Source: Eubacteriales Family XIII. Incertae Sedis bacterium
GTDB lineage: Bacteria > Bacillota > Clostridia > Peptostreptococcales > Anaerovoracaceae
Length of the DNA: 8,217 nt
Assembly: GCA_031255695.1 (NCBI GenBank)
Contig: JAIRSA010000058.1
Span: forward strand, 1 to 8,217
Direction of reading: 5' to 3'
The notes below the pieces were generated by a model. That model searched no databases. It saw only the letters and a program-made list of their open reading frames with translations, and had not been told where the DNA came from. The position numbers and the translations under genes were made by a program. Every line of letters starts with the position of its first letter. Within the stretch, counting starts at the first letter, position 1. Positions 1 to 5,140 of this stretch are shown in pieces.

Positions 1-10
1 GGAGGAAAAG

Positions 11-346
11 ATGAACAGAATACTTGAAATGGCCAACATGATAAAACGTTATGGCAAAGCGCAGTATGATGCGGCCGGCGGCGTGGGCATCGCCGATGCC
101 CCCTTTCGCCTATTGGATAAGCTGTCGGGCTGTGTGCAGCAAAAGCTTGAAATCATGCGGGCGCTGTTCAACACGAAAAGCAGGCAGCCCTCAGCCGCCC
201 GCCCCAAAACCGGCCGTTCTGGCGCAGGGAGAGGCAGCACGAAGTGCCCCTGCCCGAATTACGGCTGCGAATTTCATGGAAACTGCTGGGAATGCAAAAA
301 GAAACATAAGGGCAAAGACATGTATTGCAGGCGCCCAGTCATGTGA
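11..346 (+). CDS. Hypothetical protein with Cys/His-rich C-terminal tail
   Basis: The product is 111 residues and I cannot assign a function. A strong Shine-Dalgarno (GGAGG at 1-5, spacer 5 nt) precedes the ATG, which supports this start. Residues 1-55 look like a helical segment with a Gly/Ala-rich stretch (about 20-30). Residues 56-78 are a basic, Ser/Arg/Gly-rich linker. The tail from about residue 79 carries C79, C81, C86, H89, C92, C95, H99 and C106, a spacing that suggests one or two bound metal ions. From memory, short proteins with a similar CPC-x4-C-x2-HG-x-C-x2-C-x3-H pattern occur in Clostridia as free-standing small proteins; here the motif follows an unrelated N-terminal part. 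No signal peptide or membrane segment is visible. The gene converges on the minus-strand gene ending at 394, and I see no clear terminator between them. An overlapping + frame (51-521) lacks comparable support. Confidence 0.55.
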   Translation: MNRILEMANMIKRYGKAQYDAAGGVGIADAPFRLLDKLSGCVQQKLEIMRALFNTKSRQPSAARPKTGRSGAGRGSTKCPCPNYGCEFHGNCWECKKKHKGKDMYCRRPVM

Positions 347-393
347 CCGCCGTTTTCCGCCCCCAGCGATCAGCAGGATGCGGCGGCCGGCAG

Positions 394-624
394 CTAAAAA
401 TTTTGCCGTTGCCGCCGCATGGTATCAAGATCCATCAAAAGGTTTTCAGCCGTCAAATCGGCGAGCAGATCTTCACGTTCTGCGGTGTAGTCCCCTTCGC
501 CCCGGTCATATTGCTGAATAAAATACGCCATGCCGACAGGCCCCAATTCTTTGGTGAGCGCGTCTATGCCCATCTTACGTATGATATTAGGATTTCTGTA
601 ATCAATAGCCGCGTTACGATCCAT
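394..624 (-). CDS. Small conserved-type protein, probable partner (antitoxin-like) of the PIN gene
   Basis: The product is 76 residues and acidic, with no membrane segment. A good ribosome binding site (GGAGGT at 638-633, 8 nt from the ATG) supports the start. The ATG lies inside the end of the upstream PIN reading frame: the two overlap by 11 nt (614-624), as in translationally coupled pairs. The core (residues about 14-47: IRKMGIDAL, LGPVGMAYFIQQY, GDYTAERE) looks like a small helical protein. I recall similar short proteins encoded beside PIN-domain genes in Bacillota and Cyanobacteria, but could not check this. An antitoxin role is inferred from size and context only. It ends with TAG and runs into the convergent gene with a 47-nt gap. 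It appears intact although its partner carries a premature stop. Confidence 0.7.
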   Translation of the reverse strand: MDRNAAIDYRNPNIIRKMGIDALTKELGPVGMAYFIQQYDRGEGDYTAEREDLLADLTAENLLMDLDTMRRQRQNF

Positions 625-1060
625 TCCGCATTACCTCCATATACCAAGTGACAGGGTTTGCCACTGTAATATTTAAATTCATCCTATTTGCCGCGCGGAG
701 AAAAGCGTCGTCAGTTGTCAAAAAGGCATCGACTTTTGAATGCTACGCAACAGCCAAATGCAAACTATCCATCGCCTTTATGCCATTATTACGGAACTCT
801 GCTGACCGCTCGACAGCCGCTTCGCTCAAGGCGAGCTTTTCTCCAGCCACAGATAAAAATGCAAGGACTTTTTTTAGCTTATCGCTGTTTTGCATTTTGC
901 TTAGTTCCAAGTCAATGGCTTCGCTTGAAACAAGTGTCCATTTTCCGGCCTGGCAACGGGAAAGAATCGACAACACGGCATCCGATTCAAATTGGACACG
1001 TTCTTGTGTCAGATCATCAAATGGGCGGTTCAGACAGCAAACATCCAAATATACTCTCAT
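614..1060 (-). pseudogene. PIN-domain (VapC-like) nuclease gene interrupted by an in-frame amber codon
   Basis: The frame begins with MRVYLDVCCLNRPFDD, a typical PIN start with the first catalytic Asp (D6). Further acidic positions follow at E47, D50 and E52, then AMDSLHLAVA with the third conserved Asp (D98). A TAG at 745-743 then stops translation after 105 residues. The same frame continues for 42 more codons without a shift, reading VDAFLTTDDAFLRAA, the usual PIN C-terminal motif with its last acidic residues, to a TAA at 614-616. The uninterrupted length of 148 codons fits the family. Relatives usually have Glu or Lys where the stop sits, so a single change such as GAG to TAG would explain it. 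The 105-residue product would lack the last strand and the TTDD acids and is probably inactive. PIN proteins are Mg-dependent RNases, often toxins. A ribosome binding site (CAGGAGC, 1075-1069) supports the start. A sequencing error remains possible. Confidence 0.85.
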
Positions 1061-1091
1061 GCGGTCTTGCTCCTGTTGAGCTTATCGAATC

Positions 1092-1118
1092 TATAATAAC
1101 CAATCTATTGTTATTATA
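1092..1118. promoter_or_regulatory. Perfect 9-bp inverted repeat, candidate operator
   Basis: TATAATAAC (1092-1100) and GTTATTATA (1110-1118) form a perfect inverted repeat with a 9-nt spacer, giving a centre-to-centre distance of 18 nt. The right arm contains the -10 box of the PIN promoter; the left arm has TATAAT on the + strand. Autoregulation at a promoter palindrome is common in toxin-antitoxin-type units. The binding protein is unknown. Confidence 0.45.
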
Positions 1119-1121
1119 TCA
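1113..1121 (-). promoter_or_regulatory. Extended -10 promoter of the PIN gene unit
   Basis: On the minus strand TGATATAAT is a perfect extended -10 element (TGnTATAAT). The -35 position about 17 nt upstream reads CACACA, a poor match, which is tolerable for an extended -10 promoter. Transcription would start near 1106, giving a leader of about 45 nt before the ATG at 1060. The element overlaps the inverted repeat at 1092-1118. Confidence 0.6.
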
Positions 1122-1241
1122 TGGCTAAATGGGTTTGTGTGAGATAAATTTATGACTATGAAATTTCAATTCCGGCAGTGGTTGCTATCCAGTTGGTGCG
1201 ACTCCTGATGTCACCGCTGCCGCCGCATCGCCCTGCCGCCC

Positions 1242-1270
1242 CCGCTGCCGCCGGCAGCGGTTTTTATTTT
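1242..1270 (+). terminator. Intrinsic terminator without an obvious parent gene
   Basis: CCGCTGCC (1242-1249) pairs perfectly with GGCAGCGG (1253-1260) across a 3-nt loop. TTTTTATTTT follows at 1261-1270, a textbook rho-independent terminator for rightward transcription. No + strand gene lies immediately upstream, since the nearest genes are on the minus strand. It could end a small RNA or leader transcript starting near 1100, or insulate the his region. A second copy of CCGCTGCCGCCG at 1214-1225 could compete as the 5' arm. Confidence 0.75.
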
Positions 1271-1277
1271 ATCCACA
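1269..1277 (+). other. Consensus DnaA box
   Basis: TTATCCACA is an exact match to the high-affinity DnaA-binding 9-mer. It overlaps the last bases of the terminator T-tract. A second exact copy in the same orientation lies at 1472-1480. Confidence 0.4.
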
Positions 1278-1370
1278 TGCGGCATTATTGGCTGTATCCC
1301 TTGATTCAGTGCGCCGCCGCCATTGGCAGATGCATAAACATCCAAAATTGAAAGCCCTAAAAATCAAGGC

Positions 1371-1400
1371 TTGACGGGAACAGGAACAATAATGTACAAT
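1371..1400 (+). promoter_or_regulatory. Candidate sigma-A promoter, upstream
   Basis: TTGACG (1371-1376) and TACAAT (1395-1400) are separated by 18 nt. A 10-bp palindrome TTATGCATAA (1404-1413) covers the expected start site. If used, it would produce a leader of roughly 425 nt before hisZG. Its target is uncertain because a better promoter lies closer to the operon. Confidence 0.4.
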
Positions 1401-1471
1401 ATATTATGCATAACATTCACCGACCCAAGCAATCCACACTAAAAGGGTTGGCATTTCAATTATTAACAGAC

Positions 1472-1480
1472 TTATCCACA
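1472..1480 (+). other. Consensus DnaA box with near-consensus neighbours
   Basis: TTATCCACA is an exact DnaA-box consensus. TTATTAACA at 1460-1468 differs from TTATTCACA at one position, lies 12 nt upstream in the same orientation, and CAATCCACA at 1430-1438 is a weaker match. AT-rich sequence follows (about 1505-1535). Confidence 0.4.
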
Positions 1481-1588
1481 GTTTCAACAGGGAGAAATCA
1501 TGCTGTTATTGGTTTAATAATTACATTTTTTTCGCAGAGGACAATACAAGAGATGGAAAACCGGGCACTGTTATAAATGGGAAATAGA

Positions 1589-1616
1589 TTGCGTATGAAT
1601 AATATTTTGGTACAAT
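1589..1616 (+). promoter_or_regulatory. Candidate extended -10 promoter
   Basis: TTGCGT (1589-1594) and TACAAT (1611-1616) are 16 nt apart. The -10 is preceded by TGG, giving the extended form TGnTACAAT. It may be an additional start for the his leader, but no downstream landmark confirms it. Confidence 0.3.
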
Positions 1617-1684
1617 GGTATATACTGGCATAGGTGACCGCACCGCTCTCCGGCTAATACTGTTCTCCGATTGCAAAAAAACTA

Positions 1685-1713
1685 TTGACTTTAGCGCTTT
1701 ATCACGATAAAAT
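1685..1713 (+). promoter_or_regulatory. Probable main promoter of the his operon
   Basis: TTGACT (1685-1690) and TAAAAT (1708-1713) are separated by exactly 17 nt, each one or two bases from the sigma-A consensus. Transcription would start near 1720, leaving about 110 nt before the preferred hisZG start. The leader can form only a weak hairpin (CCACA 1739-1743 with TGTGG 1753-1757). I see no attenuator, His-codon leader peptide or T-box in it, which points to control by a DNA-binding protein. Confidence 0.65.
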
Positions 1714-1722
1714 GATAAAGCG
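1695..1722. promoter_or_regulatory. Perfect 9-bp inverted repeat on the his promoter, candidate operator
   Basis: CGCTTTATC (1695-1703) and GATAAAGCG (1714-1722) are perfect inverted arms with a 10-nt spacer that holds the -10 box (1708-1713). A dimeric regulator here would block RNA polymerase directly. A TrpR-superfamily histidine repressor (HisR/YerC type) is known from Bacillota and is one candidate; I do not know its motif well enough to claim a match. Confidence 0.55.
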
Positions 1723-1830
1723 TAGGGCCTTCCTGCCTCCACATGGCCGTATTGTGGGACATTGGAGCCGCCCGCGCGATAAATGCAGGGATTCAGTACA
1801 ATCATTATAAATGGGATGGATATAGAAACT

Positions 1831-3519
1831 ATGTTGAAGTATGACAAAATTACCCCGGAAGGCACTAGGGACCTTATGTTCGAGGAGTGCGCCGCCCAGA
1901 ATGCCGTAGTGGGGATTCTGCGGGGGATTTTCGAGGGGCGGGGCTACCGCGAGGTGATGACGCCGGGATTTGAGTTTTATGATGTGTTTTCGACAAATTC
2001 CATGTATTACCCGCAGGAAAGCATGTACAAATTCATTGACAATAGGGGAAGGATCCTGACGCTGAGGCCGGATTCCACGATACCGATCGCCCGGATGACC
2101 GCCACGAAGCTGCGGGGCTGCGGGCTGCCGATACGCCTTTATTACGCGCAGCGGGTGTTCCGCAACCAGCCTGAGCTGAAAGGCAAGCTCGGCGAGCTGA
2201 TGCAGATGGGCATGGAGCTTATAGGGCTTTCCACATTTGAGTCGGACGCGGAGATTATCAGCGCGGCGGCGGAGGCGCTTGCGGCCTGTTCGGGGCGGCG
2301 TTTCAGGCTGGAGCTTGGGCATGTGGGGATATTCAACCGCCTCATGTCGGAGCTTGACGCCACGCCTGATGAGAAGGTGCGGATTCATGGGCATATCGTG
2401 GCCAAGAACTACGCGGCGCTGGACGATGACCTTGAGAGGCTGCCGCAAAGCCAGACGGCGGCGATACTGCGCGAGCTGCCGAGGCTGTTCGGGGGCGCGG
2501 AGGCGCTCGACGCCGCGGGCAGGCTGTTCGGCGGCTATGACAGCGGGCTGATGGACATGCTCGGCTATCTGCGGCGGGTGTACGGGATACTTGAAGAGCT
2601 TGGCCTGGGGAATCAGGCGATAATTGACTTTGGGCTTGTAAACCAGGCCGAATACTATAGTTCGCTCGTGCTTAAAGGCTATATAGAGTCGAACGGCGAG
2701 GCAGTGCTTTCCGGCGGCCGCTATGACAGCCTGTTCAAGGACTTCGGGGAGGATCTGCCGGCCATCGGCTTTGCAATGCAGGTGGATTCGCTGGCGGAGG
2801 GCCTGGCGAAGGCGGAGGCTGGGGCACCATCGCAAGCCGGGGCTTCCGAGGCGCCTGCCGCGGCATCCGCCGGGAATGGGAAGCTGCGCGTGGCGCTGAC
2901 GAAGGGCAGGCTGGAGAAGGATGTCGTCAGGATGCTGGCCGACGCAGGCTACGATGTATCGAATCTGCTGGAGAAGGGGCGCAAGCTCCTGCTGCCCATA
3001 CCCGGCACCAACATAGAGGTCGTCCTCGTGAAGGCCGCCGACGTCATCACCTATGTGGAGCACGGCGTCTGCGATGTGGGCGTCGTAGGCAAGGACACTA
3101 TTGCCGAGCACGGGGGCGTGTTCTATGAGATAATGGATCTGCGGGCCGGGATTTGCCGCTTTGTGCTTGCAGCGCCGAAGGGCCGGGATTTCTACGGCGG
3201 CTACGGCACGAAGAAGATCGCGACGAAATACCCGAATGTGGCCGGGAACTGGTTCGAAAGCAAGGGCATGGACGTGCAGATAATAAAGATAGAAGGGTCC
3301 GTGGAGCTCGCCCCGCTGATGGAACTGGCGGACGGGATCGTGGATATCGTGGAAACAGGCGTGACGCTGAAGGAGAATGGGCTTGAGGTGATTGAGGAAA
3401 TACGTCCCCTGTCCGCGCGGCTCATTGTGAACGTCGCGAGCATGAAGATAAAGAAAAAAGGGATCGATATGCTGGCTGCGTCGCTGCAGCAGGTACTGGG
3501 GCGCGGCGGCCGGCCTTAG
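1831..3519 (+). CDS. hisZG: HisZ-HisG fusion: ATP phosphoribosyltransferase regulatory plus catalytic subunit
   Basis: This gene encodes the committed step of histidine synthesis, joining ATP and PRPP to give phosphoribosyl-ATP. Residues 1 to about 325 are HisZ, a histidyl-tRNA synthetase paralogue that binds histidine for feedback: ITPEGTRDL, TPGFEFYDVF, LRPDSTIPIAR (class II motif 2 region) and LSGGRYDSLFKDFG. Residues about 326-350 form an Ala/Gly/Ser/Glu-rich linker. Residues about 351-562 are short-form HisG, opening with LRVALTKGRLEKD and containing CDVGVVGKD and the PRPP-binding segment DGIVDIVETGVTLKENG. HisZ and HisG are normally separate proteins forming a hetero-octamer; here one unbroken frame holds both. 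I place the start at 1831 (MLKYDKITPEG) because HisZ proteins of this type begin close to that motif and a weak SD-like GGGATGGA lies at 1813-1820. In-frame ATGs at 1783 and 1816 are alternatives with no better binding site. It ends with TAG, 145 nt before hisD. Confidence 0.95.
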   Translation: MLKYDKITPEGTRDLMFEECAAQNAVVGILRGIFEGRGYREVMTPGFEFYDVFSTNSMYYPQESMYKFIDNRGRILTLRPDSTIPIARMTATKLRGCGLPIRLYYAQRVFRNQPELKGKLGELMQMGMELIGLSTFESDAEIISAAAEALAACSGRRFRLELGHVGIFNRLMSELDATPDEKVRIHGHIVAKNYAALDDDLERLPQSQTAAILRELPRLFGGAEALDAAGRLFGGYDSGLMDMLGYLRRVYGILEELGLGNQAIIDFGLVNQAEYYSSLVLKGYIESNGEAVLSGGRYDSLFKDFGEDLPAIGFAMQVDSLAEGLAKAEAGAPSQAGASEAPAAASAGNGKLRVALTKGRLEKDVVRMLADAGYDVSNLLEKGRKLLLPIPGTNIEVVLVKAADVITYVEHGVCDVGVVGKDTIAEHGGVFYEIMDLRAGICRFVLAAPKGRDFYGGYGTKKIATKYPNVAGNWFESKGMDVQIIKIEGSVELAPLMELADGIVDIVETGVTLKENGLEVIEEIRPLSARLIVNVASMKIKKKGIDMLAASLQQVLGRGGRP

Positions 3520-3530
3520 CAGGGAGCGCC

Positions 3531-3620
3531 GGGCAGGCGCCGCCACACGCCGCCGGCCATGAGGGCAGACGCTGCCACACTCCGCCGGCCATGAGGGCAG
3601 CGGCCACGCCACACGCCGCA
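3531..3620. repeat. GC-rich tandem repeat, 32-nt period, between hisZG and hisD
   Basis: Two 31-nt units at 3538-3568 and 3570-3600 match at 29 of 31 positions (differences at unit positions 4 and 12) and are offset by 32 nt. Flanking partial copies are visible: GGGCAG at 3531-3536 matches the unit end, and GCCACACGCCGC near 3608-3619 matches its start. Units share CCGCCGGCCATGAGGGCAG. The array fills most of the 145-nt spacer and ends before the hisD ribosome binding site. It has no convincing coding capacity. Confidence 0.8.
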
Positions 3621-3664
3621 TCGCCCTGGCGGCCGGGCTGTCTCAAGTGAGAGGAAAACATAGC

Positions 3665-4993
3665 ATGGACAAGCGCATTATAAAAATAATAAGAGCGAAC
3701 GGCAGGGATGAACTGGCGGAATTCGAAAAAATGGAGAAGCGCGCCGGGGAGAGGGATCGCGGGGCCGAAGAGGCCGTGCGCGCCATTATTCAGGACATAA
3801 GGGAAAATGGCGATGAGGCGCTGAAGAAATACAGCCTGCGTTTCGACGGCGGCCTGCCTGAACGTTTCGAGATCGGCAGGGAAGAGATGGAAGCGGCATT
3901 CGAGGCCGCAGACGCAGAGTTCAAGGGCGCATTGTCGAGGGCTGCCGCCAATATCCGCGCATACCACGAGAGGCAGCGGATCGAAGGCTACGAAATATCG
4001 CGGCCCGGCGTGCGCGTCGGCCAGACAGTGCGGGGCCTGGACCGGGTCGGGCTTTACGTGCCCGGCGGGACGGCCGCATACCCGTCAACCGTGCTTATGA
4101 ACGGCATACCCGCCAAGCTGGCAGGGGTAAGGGAGCTGATCGTGGCCACGCCGCCGCAGGCCCTTGGCGCGAACCCTGACATACTTGCGGCGGCCTATCT
4201 GGCGGGGGTGGACAAGGTGCTGCTGATGGGAGGCGCCCAGGCTGTGGCCGCGCTCGCCTACGGGACCGGGGCCGTGCCCAGGGTCGACAAAATCGTCGGC
4301 CCAGGCAATATCTACGTCGCCATGGCGAAACGCCTGCTTTTCGGGCAGGTAGACATAGAGATGATCGCCGGCCCCAGCGAAATACTGATCATGGCGGACG
4401 GGACGGCCGAAGCGGCGTACCTGGCCGCCGACATGCTGAGCCAGGCCGAGCACGACAGCAACTCCGCGGCAATACTCCTCACCACGGACGAGGGCGTCGC
4501 CGAACGCACGGCGCAGCAGCTGGAAGAGCAGCTGGAAGGGCTTGAGCGCCGCGAGACGGCGGAAGCTTCCATTAAAAATTACGGGCTTATTGTCATATGC
4601 GAGGATCAGGGGCAGATGTGCGCCATCGCGGACAGGATAGCGCCGGAACACCTGGAGATATTGACGGAGGACCCGATGGCCACCATGCTGTCGGTGAGGA
4701 ACGCCGGCTCCGTCTTCTGCGGGCCGTTCGCCCCGGAACCGCTGGGGGATTATTACGCAGGCACAAACCACGTACTGCCGACATCCGGCACGGCGCGGTT
4801 CGCCTCGCCGCTTGGGACATACGATTTCGTCAAGCGGATGAGCTACACATTCTATTCGGAAGAGGCGCTTAGAGACGCCAAAGACGATATCATGGCAATA
4901 GCGCGGCGCGAGGGGCTGACAGCGCATGCCCGCGCGGTAGGGATCCGCTTCGACGGCGATGCCGGAAGCCGCCCAGGCGGCACAGCACAGTAA
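3665..4993 (+). CDS. hisD: Histidinol dehydrogenase
   Basis: The enzyme catalyses the last two steps, a four-electron NAD-dependent oxidation of L-histidinol to L-histidine, as a zinc-dependent cytosolic dimer. The 442-residue product has the usual length. Family signatures are clear: VGLYVPGGTAAYPSTVLMN (about 128-146), IVGPGNIYVAMAK, MIAGPSEILI and SQAEHDSNSAA. Zinc ligands are Q260, H263, D362 (GDYYAGTNH) and H421 (TAHARAV); the catalytic pair is E328-H329 (APEHLEI). These positions agree closely with the E. coli enzyme. The start at 3665 is preferred because AGAGGA (3650-3655) lies about 9 nt upstream; a GTG at 3647 would add six residues and lacks a binding site. The tail past about residue 430 is Gly/Ala/Pro-rich and its DNA is partly repeated in the following spacer. 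Confidence 0.97.
   Translation: MDKRIIKIIRANGRDELAEFEKMEKRAGERDRGAEEAVRAIIQDIRENGDEALKKYSLRFDGGLPERFEIGREEMEAAFEAADAEFKGALSRAAANIRAYHERQRIEGYEISRPGVRVGQTVRGLDRVGLYVPGGTAAYPSTVLMNGIPAKLAGVRELIVATPPQALGANPDILAAAYLAGVDKVLLMGGAQAVAALAYGTGAVPRVDKIVGPGNIYVAMAKRLLFGQVDIEMIAGPSEILIMADGTAEAAYLAADMLSQAEHDSNSAAILLTTDEGVAERTAQQLEEQLEGLERRETAEASIKNYGLIVICEDQGQMCAIADRIAPEHLEILTEDPMATMLSVRNAGSVFCGPFAPEPLGDYYAGTNHVLPTSGTARFASPLGTYDFVKRMSYTFYSEEALRDAKDDIMAIARREGLTAHARAVGIRFDGDAGSRPGGTAQ
4940..4966 (+). repeat. Direct repeat, copy 1 (hisD 3' end)
   Basis: This 27-nt segment in the last codons of hisD matches 5071-5097 in the hisD-hisB spacer at 24 of 27 positions. GGGATCCGCT at the start and GGCGATGCCGGA at the end are identical; the differences fall in the five bases between them. 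Confidence 0.7.
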
Positions 4994-5070
4994 AAGGCGC
5001 GGCCGGCGCGTACATGGCGGATGCACGGCGCTGGAAAGCGGCTGCCATGCCGCGCCACAGCACGGGCGCC

Positions 5071-5097
5071 GGGATCCGCTCAGGCGGCGATGCCGGA
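5071..5097 (+). repeat. Direct repeat, copy 2 (hisD-hisB spacer)
   Basis: This is the second copy of the 27-nt repeat at 4940-4966, offset by 131 nt. It suggests a local duplication of the hisD 3' end that lengthened the spacer to 147 nt. The rest of the spacer is GC-rich and includes a small hairpin (GCGGC 5038-5042 with GCCGC 5049-5053). Confidence 0.65.
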
Positions 5098-5130
5098 TAT
5101 AACGAAAAAGCAGGCGCAGGCCTGCGGAAT

Positions 5131-5134
5131 GGAG
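5131..5134 (+). promoter_or_regulatory. Ribosome binding site that sets the hisB start
   Basis: GGAG lies 6 nt before the ATG at 5141. It favours that start over upstream in-frame starts such as 5021 and 5129, whose extra codons read as spacer rather than as protein of this family. Confidence 0.65.
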
Positions 5135-5140
5135 TGCACA

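Larger units (their letters stand above)
1122..1684. other. Long noncoding spacer upstream of the his promoter
   Basis: No convincing gene lies here on either strand. Most of it is AT-rich, except a GC-rich patch at 1211-1260 that forms a terminator. It contains a 10-bp palindrome (ATAAATTTAT, 1144-1153), an 18-codon open frame (1152-1208), two consensus DnaA boxes, two promoter-like sequences, and another 10-bp palindrome (TTATGCATAA, 1404-1413). Very short open frames after SD-like sequences, such as one at 1500-1517 (MLLLV), are probably chance. Confidence 0.6.

Noticed and set aside
51..651. Overlapping + frames of 156 and 108 codons
   Set aside because: They overlap the 11-346 gene and the minus-strand 394-624 gene, which have better ribosome binding sites and more protein-like sequence.
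1630..1646. AGGTGACCGCACC resembles a T-box core
   Set aside because: It does not match the T-box consensus AGGGTGGNACCGCG, no terminator follows it, and the likely his promoter lies downstream of it.
1521..1865. Minus-strand frame of 114 codons with a hydrophobic N-terminal part
   Set aside because: It begins opposite hisZ codons, crosses the his promoter and operator, and shows no domain similarity.
1702..3621. Open frame of 639 codons on the minus strand opposite hisZG
   Set aside because: It is a composition shadow of a GC-rich gene: no recognisable domain, rich in Arg, His and Pro, and it covers the his promoter.
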